A DNA stretch of 64,000 nucleotides from DAISKN01 sp963716925 (lineage in GTDB: Bacteria; Acidobacteriota; Vicinamibacteria; Marinacidobacterales; SMYC01), in assembly GCA_963716925.1 (NCBI GenBank), contig CAVQUX010000006.1, positions 186,001-250,000 of the forward strand, given 5' to 3'. A program made the position numbers and the translations under genes. Within the stretch, counting starts at the first letter, position 1, and each line of letters starts with the position of its first letter. The notes below the pieces were generated by a model. That model was not told the DNA's origin. It ran no database searches and saw only the letters and a program-made list of their open reading frames with translations. Below are positions 34,209-43,136 of this stretch, one piece after another.

Positions 34209-35740
34209 CCCCCGCTCCCTTCGCCGCGAACTCCGGCTGTGAAGGGGATGATTGTAGCAGGGGGAGGCCGAAACTCAGAAGGGCGCCGGGCCTCGGCCGA
34301 GGGCGCGCTCAGCCGGTAGAGAGTGCGGCGGGCGTGGCTTTGCCAGTCGGGCCAGTTTCGAAAATCGCCCACGCGCTCGAGCCGGTACGGCGGGGGCGGT
34401 TCGAACGAGTCCAGCGGCTCCCGGGTCACGAGGAAGTAGAGAGGCGTTCCCGGCCGGTTCGCGCGTATCCAGGAGTACAGGTTCCGCCGCTCGACCAGGG
34501 ATACATCGATTCGCGGCCGTCTCAGATAGTAGTGTCCACCGACGTCGCTCTCCTCCCCGTCCACGACGACCAACCGGTCGACGAAATCGGCGCGCCGGGA
34601 AAGAGCGAGCGCGGCCTCCACCGGGCCGCGATGCGGGTACCAGAAGCTCACGAACACCAGCGCGAGGGAATGAACGCCCAGAAACAGCGCGCGGTGCGCG
34701 GCTCGGAGCCTGGAGACGGAACGGTCTCGATCGAGCAGGTCCGACGCATACAAGAGGAGCAGCAGCACCAGCGCCGGTAGAACGAAGCGAATCGCCTTGT
34801 GCGCCACCAGATGATGCATGAGGAGATAGAACGTGGACGCCGCGAGGAACAGCGGGAACCTATGACTCCCGTTCCAAAGCGCTTCCGCGCCGCTTCTCAG
34901 GAACGGCGGGAGGAGCACGAGAGCCGCGGCGAGGTAGGGGAGATAGTACCAGAAAGGCTCGTCGCCGTAGCGCCGGGCGGCACCCTCGAAGACGTTCCAG
35001 GCGACGTAGCGGAAGGGGCTGTGAAGAAAGGAGCCCCAGGTGAAGAGGTCGATCACGCCCTGGAACGCCACCAGGAGCGCCGCACCGCAGCTCATCAGGC
35101 CCGCCGCCCGATAGCGACCGCTGACGAGCCCGGCGAGGAGAAGCACCGGGCCGAAGAAAGCGTCCTGGAAACGGCAGCAGAAGGAGAGCCCCAGAAAGAT
35201 CCCGGAGAGAAACGGCCAGAGCCGTCCCGGTCCGTGAAACAGGAAGACCGAGGTGAGCGCGAGTCCAACCGCGAACGTCGGCGCAGTCGGCTGAACGCCG
35301 CTATAGACCAGGATCGGATTCGCCGCCGCGAAGAGGAGCAGCGGCCGCGAAACCGAAAGCGGCTTGAAGCGGACGAGAAGCATCCACAGTGCCGCGAGAG
35401 GAACGAGACCGAAGAGGGCGTGGAGGAACCGAGTCGCCGTCATCATGGCGACGGGGTCCTCGATCCCGAGCCCGGAGAGGCCTCGAAAGACCGCCCCCAG
35501 GAAGCCGGGATAGACCCAGGATCGAAGTCCCTGGACGTAGTCGTGGGGCCGCCACCAGCTTCCGCCGAGGCCAAGATGGTAGGCGGGATCGACGTACTGG
35601 AACTGATGATCGAGGAAATCGTAGCCGCGGCTGAAAAATACGGCGGGAAGCCTTACGAGAAGCCCGAAGAGAAGGTAAGCTCTGAGCGATATCTCACCCG
35701 GGGAAAACGCACCGTACAGGAATCGCAGCGGGCTAGGCAC
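34205..35740 (-). CDS. GT22-like membrane mannosyltransferase
   Basis: 511 residues, about ten hydrophobic spans. The N-terminal YDFLDHQFQYVDPAYHLGLG, then GLRSWVYPGFL, matches the acceptor loop of ALG9/PIG-B/PIG-Z GT22 enzymes (HPDExFQ..EPAH..YG, RSWxxP), with Asp replaced in part. Uses a lipid-linked sugar donor at the cell membrane. MHHLVAHKAIRFVLPAL is the family's HKExRFL-like motif. Bacterial members are rare and act in surface glycan building. The stop overlaps the P450 ATG. Confidence 0.75.
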   Translation of the reverse strand: MPSPLRFLYGAFSPGEISLRAYLLFGLLVRLPAVFFSRGYDFLDHQFQYVDPAYHLGLGGSWWRPHDYVQGLRSWVYPGFLGAVFRGLSGLGIEDPVAMMTATRFLHALFGLVPLAALWMLLVRFKPLSVSRPLLLFAAANPILVYSGVQPTAPTFAVGLALTSVFLFHGPGRLWPFLSGIFLGLSFCCRFQDAFFGPVLLLAGLVSGRYRAAGLMSCGAALLVAFQGVIDLFTWGSFLHSPFRYVAWNVFEGAARRYGDEPFWYYLPYLAAALVLLPPFLRSGAEALWNGSHRFPLFLAASTFYLLMHHLVAHKAIRFVLPALVLLLLLYASDLLDRDRSVSRLRAAHRALFLGVHSLALVFVSFWYPHRGPVEAALALSRRADFVDRLVVVDGEESDVGGHYYLRRPRIDVSLVERRNLYSWIRANRPGTPLYFLVTREPLDSFEPPPPYRLERVGDFRNWPDWQSHARRTLYRLSAPSAEARRPSEFRPPPATIIPFTAGVRGEGSGG

Positions 35741-35774
35741 GTCGAACGGGCCTTGGAAGGCGGTTCATCGAGCG

Positions 35775-36965
35775 ATGGAAGATACCACGGCGGGGAGGGC
35801 TCGCGCGTCCGCGGCGCCCTGGATGGCGATGTTCGCGCTGGCGATCGTCATGGGCCTCGCCGTGGCGGTGGCGAAGCGGCCGCCGAACTACACCGTCGTG
35901 GTGAACGCGGCCTCGAACGTTCTCGCCGGCCGGAACCCGTACGACGCCCAACCCGGCCTCGACTTTTTCAAATACAGCCCTCTGGCCGCGCTGCTCGCGG
36001 CGCCGTTCATCAAGCTCCCCGTGCCCGCGGGGATCTTCCTTTTCACCGTGGTCCAGGCTCTTGCCTTCCTCTGGAGTTTCTGGCGCTTCAGTCTGAGCGC
36101 GGGACTCGACCTCGCGGGAAGTCGAAAGCTGCGGCTCGTGGCCGTCGCCGCGATCGCCATCGATCTCGGGGTCTCCCTCCAGAATTGCGAGGTGAACGCG
36201 GGAATCTTCGCCCTCATGATGCTGGCGGCCGCTCAATACGCCGACGGGAAACTGGCCCTCTCGGGACTGGTGTTGTCCCTGGCCACGAACCTCAAGCTCT
36301 TCCCCTTCACGCTGGCGGCTTGCCTGTTGACGGGCTTTCGCGCCGCTTTCTGGATGTCCTTCTTCAGCGGTCTCGGGCTCTGGCTGCTGCTTCCTGCTGC
36401 CGTCGTCGGTCTATCGCGAAACCGAGAGCTCGATTTGCAGTGGCTCCATCGGATCGCGATCGATCGAGGTGGAGACCTGTCGATGCTCGACGTGGGGGCC
36501 TTCCTCGAGCTCCATTTCGGCCTCGAGGGGCTGCTGTATCCGATAGGTCTGGCGGTGGGAGCCGCCATGGGGCTCGGCTCGTTCCTGCTCTTCCGCCGCG
36601 GAGAGAATGAGCGACTGAATCGGTTTCTGCTTCCCCTGAACGGCCTGTACGTGCTTCTCTTCTCCTATCTCAGCGAATCTCCGACCTCGGTCCTCGCCGT
36701 CGCCGGAATCTTCCTCATCGGCGCCGGTGCGGTCACGGATCGTCGAAGAGCGTGGTGGTACGGCTGCGCTTTCGCGATAGCCCTGGCTCTGGTTCCCCTG
36801 TTCTATTCGGACCTGGTGCCGCGGGCGGCGCAGGAATGGGCCCGGGCGTTTCATCTCAAGACGGTGGGCTACGCCTACCTCTTCGTCGTCAATCTGCTGT
36901 TGTTGCTCTTCTACCAGACCCGCACGCGGCCGGTGTCGACGTGGACGAAGTCGGATTCCCGATAG
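35775..36965 (+). CDS. GT87-family polytopic glycosyltransferase
   Basis: 396 residues with about nine transmembrane helices. RPPNYTVVVNAASNVLAGRNPYD matches the conserved luminal loop of GT87 (DUF2029) mannosyl- or arabinosyltransferases, in which an acidic residue usually sits; LFFKYSPLAALLAAPF and NLKLFPFTLA are further blocks. Acceptor and donor unknown. Divergent from the GT22-like gene with about 34 bases between the starts, and overlapping the DUF882 stop by 55 bases, tail to tail. Confidence 0.82.
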   Translation: MEDTTAGRARASAAPWMAMFALAIVMGLAVAVAKRPPNYTVVVNAASNVLAGRNPYDAQPGLDFFKYSPLAALLAAPFIKLPVPAGIFLFTVVQALAFLWSFWRFSLSAGLDLAGSRKLRLVAVAAIAIDLGVSLQNCEVNAGIFALMMLAAAQYADGKLALSGLVLSLATNLKLFPFTLAACLLTGFRAAFWMSFFSGLGLWLLLPAAVVGLSRNRELDLQWLHRIAIDRGGDLSMLDVGAFLELHFGLEGLLYPIGLAVGAAMGLGSFLLFRRGENERLNRFLLPLNGLYVLLFSYLSESPTSVLAVAGIFLIGAGAVTDRRRAWWYGCAFAIALALVPLFYSDLVPRAAQEWARAFHLKTVGYAYLFVVNLLLLLFYQTRTRPVSTWTKSDSR

Positions 36966-37498
36966 TAGCCGACCCCGCCTCGCGAGAGCTCCTTCGCGGC
37001 GTCCCGAAGGACCGCGGTCGAGACGTCTCCCAGACGAACGTCGATGGCCTTGCCCCGCAAATGCAGGCTGCCCTCGGCCACCCCTCGACCCGCGGCGCGA
37101 AGCCTGTGGTTCGTCGCGGGCGAGCGATACCCGGAGATCACCTGGAACGGCCCGCGGGTGCCCGTCGCCCGGCGCAGGTCGTGGAGCAGATCGAAGAGGT
37201 TGGGGTCGATCGCGTGCTCCTCGCCGGTCCGGTGGTCCCGCAGGAACCGGCGGAGCGTGGCCAGGGACTCGGACAGGTAGCCGCCGTCCGCGAAATAGGG
37301 AAGGGTGAGGCGATCGCTGGTGTGCGTGTTGAACAACGAAAGGACGCGCTCCTCTCGGTCCACGAGGGCGCTCGCGGGCGCAGCGACGGCCAGCGCCGAC
37401 AGGGACACGAGACCGGAGAGGAACGAGCGCCGTGTCGTACACCGGAGCTCGATTTCTGCGGGGCGCGGAGTAGACTGGTCGGGTTGGTTGGGGAGCAT
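36911..37498 (-). CDS. Tat-exported DUF882/M15-type murein peptidase
   Basis: 195 residues. RRSFLSGLVSLSALAVAAPASA at residues 24-44 is a twin-arginine signal (RRSFL). The mature part FNTHTSDRLTLPYF and VISGYRSPATNHRL, SLHLRGKAIDVRL, FVHVDTGRVR carries the zinc-binding H.xxxxxxD and HxD of D,D-carboxypeptidase-like M15/DUF882 proteins (YcbK-like). Probably trims peptidoglycan in the periplasm. Its ATG is six bases from the L,D-transpeptidase ATG on the other strand. Confidence 0.9.
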   Translation of the reverse strand: MLPNQPDQSTPRPAEIELRCTTRRSFLSGLVSLSALAVAAPASALVDREERVLSLFNTHTSDRLTLPYFADGGYLSESLATLRRFLRDHRTGEEHAIDPNLFDLLHDLRRATGTRGPFQVISGYRSPATNHRLRAAGRGVAEGSLHLRGKAIDVRLGDVSTAVLRDAAKELSRGGVGYYRESDFVHVDTGRVRVW

Positions 37499-37504
37499 CG
37501 CAAA

Positions 37505-39259
37505 ATGATAGGTAGTCGAAAAGGCAGGCGCAAGCGGAGGCGGGGGCTGCCCTACGGCCTCCTGGTTTCGGGCCTAGCGTTTTTTGGAGCGACTTGCAAC
37601 CGTGTCTCCGAGGACGTGGTCCCCGCAGCCTCGGACAGGGCGGCGGACCCGGCGACCGCGGGCGTGGTGGACGAGGTACTCGAAACGAAGCGCCATCCCT
37701 GGCTCCGGTGGCCCGATCTCGCCGACGTGGCGACCGCTCTCGACGGCCTGTACGGCCGGGAATCCGATCGGCTCGTCTGGTTCGAGGGAGAAGAGGCACT
37801 TCCGGCCGTCGACGAAGCGATCGAGGCGCTCTCGCGCGCGGAGGAGCACGCGCTTCTGCCCTCGGACTACGACGCCGAGCGGATCCAGGCGGAGAGGAAA
37901 CGGCTTTCAGAGACGACACCCCTCGAGCCGGGCGAGAGAGCGGCCTTCGATCTCGCGGTGAGTATCGGCGTGCTGCGCGAGATCAAGGCGGTACGCACCG
38001 GGCGCGTGGACCCGCGCACCCTCGACTGGGGCTACGACGTGACCCCGAAGAAGCTCGATCCGGTGGGGCTGCTCATCGGCGCCCGAGACGGAGGTGGGGT
38101 CAAGGCCCTGCTCGACGGACTCGAGCCCTCGTTCCCCCACTACAAACGAAATCGCCGAATGCTTGCCCACTACCGTAGCCTGGCGCGGGCTGGAGAGCCC
38201 GATCCCGTGCCTTCTCTGCCCAAGGCACGGCGCAAGGTCAAGCCGGGGGAAGCCTGGGAGGGTGTGCCCCAGATGCGCGCCCGGCTTCGGGTGTTCGGAG
38301 ACCTGGAGCTGGATTCACCGACCGCCAGCGCATCCGACGGAACGCCTCTCTACGAAGCCGCCCTCGTCGACGCGGTGAAGCGGTTCCAGGAGCGCCATAT
38401 CCTCGAGGCGGACGGCGTCGTGGGTGCGGCCACGGTCGAAGCCCTCAACGTTCCGCTCGCGGCGCGGGTGCGCCAGCTCGAGCTCGCGATGGAACGAGGC
38501 CGTTGGCTGCCTCAGCTCGACGAGCGGCCCACGGTATTCGTGAACGTCCCCCTCTTCCGGCTCTGGGCGTCCGACCCGGTGCGAGGCGAGGAGCCTCTGC
38601 GCATGAACGTGGTCGTGGGGAAATCGCTGAGTCACAACACGCCGCTCTTCGTGCAGGAGATGGAGTACGTCATCTTCCGCCCCTACTGGAACCCTCCCCC
38701 CAGCATCGTCAAAGAAGAGATCCTGCCCCGGGCCCGCCGGGACCCCTCCTATCTCGATGCGGAGAGGTTCGAGATCGTGGCGAGCGGCGACGACGACGCC
38801 AGAGCGCTCCCCGCGACCCCGGAGAACCTCGATGCGGTCGCCTCCGGACGGCTGTACCTGCGCCAGAAGCCAGGGCCCAGGAACTCCCTCGGACTCGCCA
38901 AGTTCATCTTCCCCAACCGGGACAACATCTATATGCACGGGACGCCGGCCCCCCATCTCTTCGCGCGGACCCGCCGCGACTTCAGCCATGGCTGTATCCG
39001 CCTCGAGGATCCGGCGGGGCTCGCCGAATGGGTTTTGCGGGACGTTCCCGGCTGGACGCGGGAGCGGATCGACAAGGCCATGCAGGCGGACCGGCCGACG
39101 CAGGTCAACCTCCGCGAGCCCCTGAGGGTCGTGATTTTCTACGACACCGTCCACGTCAACTCGGAGAACGTGGTCCACTTCGTCTCGGACATCTACGGCC
39201 ACGACCGGACTCTGGACGAGGCCCTGCTGCGCGGATACCCCTATCCCGAAGCGGACTAG
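37505..39259 (+). CDS. YcbB-like L,D-transpeptidase
   Basis: 584 residues. N-terminal lipobox-like FFGATC, a scaffold domain, peptidoglycan-binding repeat around residues 270-320 (FQERHILEADGVVGAATVEA), and YkuD catalytic domain with HGTPAPHLF and SHGCIRL (catalytic Cys in HGCIR). The NSLG-type GPRNSLGLAKFIFPN and MHGTP segments are YcbB-specific. It forms 3-3 crosslinks in peptidoglycan. E. coli ycbB and ycbK also neighbour; here they are divergent, suggesting conserved functional pairing. Confidence 0.92.
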   Translation: MIGSRKGRRKRRRGLPYGLLVSGLAFFGATCNRVSEDVVPAASDRAADPATAGVVDEVLETKRHPWLRWPDLADVATALDGLYGRESDRLVWFEGEEALPAVDEAIEALSRAEEHALLPSDYDAERIQAERKRLSETTPLEPGERAAFDLAVSIGVLREIKAVRTGRVDPRTLDWGYDVTPKKLDPVGLLIGARDGGGVKALLDGLEPSFPHYKRNRRMLAHYRSLARAGEPDPVPSLPKARRKVKPGEAWEGVPQMRARLRVFGDLELDSPTASASDGTPLYEAALVDAVKRFQERHILEADGVVGAATVEALNVPLAARVRQLELAMERGRWLPQLDERPTVFVNVPLFRLWASDPVRGEEPLRMNVVVGKSLSHNTPLFVQEMEYVIFRPYWNPPPSIVKEEILPRARRDPSYLDAERFEIVASGDDDARALPATPENLDAVASGRLYLRQKPGPRNSLGLAKFIFPNRDNIYMHGTPAPHLFARTRRDFSHGCIRLEDPAGLAEWVLRDVPGWTRERIDKAMQADRPTQVNLREPLRVVIFYDTVHVNSENVVHFVSDIYGHDRTLDEALLRGYPYPEAD

Positions 39260-39262
39260 TCT

Positions 39263-40318
39263 CTACTCCTGGACCACGCCGATGCTGGCCAGAGTCTCCC
39301 CTTTCACCGCCGAGGGAACGGCGCGCACGTAGAGCACCACGCCGGATTCCGGCGCGCGGGCTTCGAAGAGAGTCTTTCCGAAGAAGTCGGTCACCGTCCC
39401 CAACTTCATCCCCTTCTGCACGTAGGTGCCTCGCGCCACGAGGGGGCGGAAGATACCGCCCACGTCGGCGGTGACGCTGTGGAGCGTAGCGATCCAGACC
39501 GGGCTCTCGACGGGAGTCGGCTCTCCCGGCAGCATCTTCAAGTAGCGCATTACGGAGAGAGTGCCGCGAACGAGCGCATCGACGTCGTCGGACATCACCG
39601 TCCCCGCGTGGCCCGCCTCGACGGTGATCGACGGCTTCCCCCGGGTCGACGCCGTATTTTCCAGGTAGATGGAAGCGTTGGGGTCCGCGGGCCGGCCCGT
39701 CGAGATCACGATGTGGTCCAGCCCGAAGGCGAGCACCATTTCTCGAGATATCCGGTCCTGAGGCTCGCGGCCGGTCTGGCTCCAGTACGAGTAGGGCCGC
39801 AGGCTCTCGTCGAGATCTCCGCCGTGAAAGTCGATCAGGTGGTCGCTCTGTTCCACGACTTGCTTCGTAATCTGGAGCGAAGCCCGCTCGCTCTGCGTCC
39901 CGTCCTTGTTTCCGGGATAGGTGCGGTTCATGTTCTTGCCATCGACGGGATTCAGGTGCGGCACCACGCGGTCGAACGAAGGCGTATTGACGATGGGAAC
40001 GACGATCACCGAGCCCGCGATCGAGGCGGGCTCGAGAGCGTCGATGAGATCCGTGAGCGCGACAATCGACGCGTACTCGGTTCCGTGAGAGCCGGCCACC
40101 AGCGCCAGCACCGGGCCGGGCCTGGCCCCGTGCACCACGGCGACGGGGACGCGGAGGGCCGGATCGCTACCCGCGGGTACCTCGATCCAGCCTTTCGCGG
40201 TCTCGCCCCGGGCCGCGGTCGCGGTCCCCACCGATAACGTGGCTCGATCCTGCGCGGTCGCGGCGTTCGCGAGCGCGAGAACGAACACCAGCCCCGAGAG
40301 ATTCCTGACCTGCTTCAT
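39263..40318 (-). CDS. exported succinylglutamate desuccinylase/aspartoacylase family protein
   Basis: 351 residues with a signal peptide (SGLVFVLALANAATAQ). Zinc site: GSHGTEYASIVAL (HxxE) and the third ligand in LIDFHGGD; VPIVNTPSFD and YPGNKDGTQSER are family blocks; the catalytic Glu is in TVEAGHAG. The C-terminal biotinyl-lipoyl-like TKGTxV part (YVQKGMKLGTVTDFFGK) is typical. It likely removes an acyl or amide group outside the cytoplasm. The start at 40318 has AGGAGGTG seven bases upstream; an ATG at 40336 lacks one. Confidence 0.9.
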   Translation of the reverse strand: MKQVRNLSGLVFVLALANAATAQDRATLSVGTATAARGETAKGWIEVPAGSDPALRVPVAVVHGARPGPVLALVAGSHGTEYASIVALTDLIDALEPASIAGSVIVVPIVNTPSFDRVVPHLNPVDGKNMNRTYPGNKDGTQSERASLQITKQVVEQSDHLIDFHGGDLDESLRPYSYWSQTGREPQDRISREMVLAFGLDHIVISTGRPADPNASIYLENTASTRGKPSITVEAGHAGTVMSDDVDALVRGTLSVMRYLKMLPGEPTPVESPVWIATLHSVTADVGGIFRPLVARGTYVQKGMKLGTVTDFFGKTLFEARAPESGVVLYVRAVPSAVKGETLASIGVVQE

Positions 40319-40336
40319 GGCAACACCTCCTGGCAT

Positions 40337-41533
40337 CTAGGCGAGGAGCGCGAGCGCCCGCTCGAGCACCTCATTCGACCGAATCACTTTCAAACACCGG
40401 TTGTCCCCGTCGCACGGCGAGTCGCGATGGTTGTAGGCGGTGAGACAGGGGGAGCACGACAGGTTCGCGAAGAAGCCGACGGACTTCGGGTCGAGGCTTC
40501 CGTAGAGGAGCGGCGTTTCCGGTCCGTAGAGCACGATGCTGCGAATGGGAGTCATGGCCGCGAAGTGCCCGGGGCCGCCGTCGTTCGTCACCAGGAGCTC
40601 CGCGAGGTGGAACAGGAGCATCAGCTCCCGCACCGTCCGGGTGTAGCCCGTCAGGTCCAGGGTTCGTTCCTCGCCGGCGCGCTCGCGGATAGTGCGCGCG
40701 AGGGGCCGATCTTCGCCCAGGCCGATGATGCCGACGACGAAGCCGCGGCTCGTGAGAGCGGAGACCAGCTCCTGGTAGGACGCGAGAGGCCAGGCGCGGA
40801 CCGGGAGCAAGCCGCCTCCGGGATAGACCAGGACGAGAGGCGCTCCCCGGACCGCGGGGAAGTCCTTCTCGACGCGGCGCCGCATCTCGTCGAGCTCGTC
40901 CCCTTTCAGCCGCAGCGGCTTTATCGCGACCTCGTCCTCTATCATCGCGCGTTTGGCGATGGGTCGCCCCTCGCCGTTCACCGCCTCGACGAGCGTCAGG
41001 AACTGACGCGCGATGTGCTGGTAAGGGTTATAGAGAACCGGCCGATTGAGGAAGCTTCCCCGATAGAGGCCCTCCTGGGTGTGCCGCTCGAACCCGACGC
41101 GGCGCGCCGCGCCGGTGAGGAACGAGAGGATCGCGCTCACCCTGGAGAAGAGCTCGCAATCGAGGACGGTATCGATCCCGAGGCGGCGGAGCGCGCGAAT
41201 GGAGCCGAGCGCGTCCGCGAGCAGGTGCCCCAGCGAATCGTCTCGCAGGGCGAAGACGTTCTCCTCGGGAATCGCCTCCAGGAGGTCGAGGACCTCCCTG
41301 TTCTTCCGGAAGACGAGGGCGTAAATCGCGGCGTCCGGGTACTTCTCCCTGATCCGGGCGAACATCGGCTGCGCGAGGACCAGGCTTCCCATCTCGGAGA
41401 GGAGGATCACGAGAATCCTCTGAGGCGGCGGGGCGTCCCGCGCGTCGTTTCCCGCCCCGGGCAGAATCGACAGCAGCCGGCAGAGAGGAACGCCGACGTA
41501 GCGATCGATCCGACGCTGGGAATCGATCCGCAT
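40337..41533 (-). CDS. glycosyltransferase family 9 (heptosyltransferase-like)
   Basis: 398 residues. ILVILLSEMGSLVLAQPMFA (parts: LSEMGSLVLAQPMF) is the family's IRxxxxGDxxxxxP start. VYPGGGLLPVRAWPLASYQELV and LLVTNDGGPGHFAAMT are the donor-site motifs (TNDxGPxH). C-terminal cysteines (SCSPCLTAYNHRDSPCDG) form a Cys-rich end typical of this subgroup. It probably adds a sugar to a lipopolysaccharide-like or surface glycan. Two bases lie between its ATG and the stop of the GT39-type gene. Confidence 0.92.
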   Translation of the reverse strand: MRIDSQRRIDRYVGVPLCRLLSILPGAGNDARDAPPPQRILVILLSEMGSLVLAQPMFARIREKYPDAAIYALVFRKNREVLDLLEAIPEENVFALRDDSLGHLLADALGSIRALRRLGIDTVLDCELFSRVSAILSFLTGAARRVGFERHTQEGLYRGSFLNRPVLYNPYQHIARQFLTLVEAVNGEGRPIAKRAMIEDEVAIKPLRLKGDELDEMRRRVEKDFPAVRGAPLVLVYPGGGLLPVRAWPLASYQELVSALTSRGFVVGIIGLGEDRPLARTIRERAGEERTLDLTGYTRTVRELMLLFHLAELLVTNDGGPGHFAAMTPIRSIVLYGPETPLLYGSLDPKSVGFFANLSCSPCLTAYNHRDSPCDGDNRCLKVIRSNEVLERALALLA

Positions 41534-41534
41534 C

Positions 41535-43136
41535 TCAGTCCATCCGGTCCCGGCGATGGCGGCGCACGACGAGCTCCTGCCGCACGAGGAGATCGAGCTC
41601 GCGGTGGTAGAAGATGCGCCACATCTCTTCCGGCGTCTGCCGGGAGCGAAGGTCGAACCTTCGTCCGATCACCCGGAACGGACCTTCGATGCCGCCGCCC
41701 GGCGGGCGGTGGACGACGACGGTCTGGCCCGAGCTCAGCAACCGGCTCGTGGAGTCGGCGTCCGCCGGATCATAGCCTTCGATCCGGGCTCCGGGAAGAA
41801 GGAAATGGTGCCGCTCGTGGCGCGAGATGAACCCGGAGGGAACGTAGACCCGCTTGTCTCGGAGGAACGCGAGGCCCTTGGGGTCGTAGCGGCCCAGCGG
41901 TCCTTCGAACGGCGCCACCGCCGTCGAGATGAGGAAAAACGAAGCGAAGACCATCGCGTGGAAGGAGTACCTTGCGGCCCCCGGCAACAGGACGAGGCCT
42001 GTCCAGGCGGCCAGAACGATCACGGGAACGGCGAGCTGCCAGGCGGCATAGCTCCCGGGGGGAAGGACACCCCGGATTCCGAGCACGACCCAGAAAAGGG
42101 CGGCGGTGAAGAGTGCTCCGGGAACCGCGAACACCCGAAGCCACCCCTCGGAAACCCTCTTCCAGCGCCGGGCGATGAGGATCGCGAGCGCGGGCACGGT
42201 GGGAATGAGGTAGTTCTCCTGGCGCTGGCTCGGGATACTGAAGACGAGAAGAAACGAGAGCACGAGGATCCAGAGCGATTTCTCCTCCGTCGAAAGGTTC
42301 TTGCGTTCCTTCAGCGTCGTGATGAGGAGGAGCAGAAGAGGGAGGGCGAAGAGTCCGGCGTTTGCGAAGTGGCCCAGCCAGAGCCAGTGGAGTGCATAGG
42401 GACCCGCGAAGAGACCCCGAAGGTAACCCTGACCCTGAAGCTTTCCCAGGTTCTCCTCGAGTACGAAGTGGCGGAATATTCCCGAAGGTTCGGGGTCGAG
42501 AAGCGGCCAGAGTCCGAAGACGGCGAGGGCGATTGCGGCCGTCAGGCCGGCGTGAAACAGGCGCCGGCGTCCGCGGAGCCAAACGAGAGCGAGCCCTACG
42601 GGAGCGACGAGGGCGAACGACTTGAAGAGACACGCGACTCCGAGCGCGAGTCCGGGGGCGATCCACGACTCGCGATAGACCAGCAGCAGGGCGAAGCTCA
42701 GGAAGACGAAAAAGGTCTCGGGAGAGTTGATGAGAAACGGCCGCCCGTAGTGGAAGCTGGAGTAGAAGCCGAGAAACGTGAGGGCGGCGATCCAGGCCGT
42801 TTCCGTCTCGTCGCCGAGCTTGCGGCACAGCCAGAACGTGAGAAGCGCGGTCGCGAACGTGAACGCGACGACGGGAAGTCTCAAGCGCAGGAGCGTCCAC
42901 TTCGTTCCCCAGGCGGTGGCGACGATGCCCATCCAGTAGAGGAGCGGCGGTTTGGTGTTCTCGAGACCAGGGCCGGCCTTCAACGGAAGCCACGAGCCTC
43001 CCTCCGCCGTCAGGCGGGCGATCTCGATATAAGGCGCCTCATCGCCGATGTGGGGGATGTACAACCCATCGAGGGACCAGAGGTAAACGAAGGCGCCGAA
43101 GAGCGCGACGGCGGGCGGAAGCCAGCGGGCGGTCAC
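41535..43136 (-). CDS. ArnT/PMT-like (GT39/GT83) membrane glycosyltransferase
   Basis: 533 residues with about eleven spans. WSLDGLYIPHIGDEAPYIEIA supplies the Asp-Glu pair of the first luminal loop, in which the acid acts as base; GAWLPLKAGP is mirrored by GGSWLPLKAGPGLENTKPPLLYWM (parts), including KPPL, the conserved loop. Uses a polyprenyl-phosphate sugar in the outer face of the membrane. Start overlaps the ADOP stop by four bases. Likely part of the same envelope operon. Confidence 0.9.
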   Translation of the reverse strand: MTARWLPPAVALFGAFVYLWSLDGLYIPHIGDEAPYIEIARLTAEGGSWLPLKAGPGLENTKPPLLYWMGIVATAWGTKWTLLRLRLPVVAFTFATALLTFWLCRKLGDETETAWIAALTFLGFYSSFHYGRPFLINSPETFFVFLSFALLLVYRESWIAPGLALGVACLFKSFALVAPVGLALVWLRGRRRLFHAGLTAAIALAVFGLWPLLDPEPSGIFRHFVLEENLGKLQGQGYLRGLFAGPYALHWLWLGHFANAGLFALPLLLLLITTLKERKNLSTEEKSLWILVLSFLLVFSIPSQRQENYLIPTVPALAILIARRWKRVSEGWLRVFAVPGALFTAALFWVVLGIRGVLPPGSYAAWQLAVPVIVLAAWTGLVLLPGAARYSFHAMVFASFFLISTAVAPFEGPLGRYDPKGLAFLRDKRVYVPSGFISRHERHHFLLPGARIEGYDPADADSTSRLLSSGQTVVVHRPPGGGIEGPFRVIGRRFDLRSRQTPEEMWRIFYHRELDLLVRQELVVRRHRRDRMD

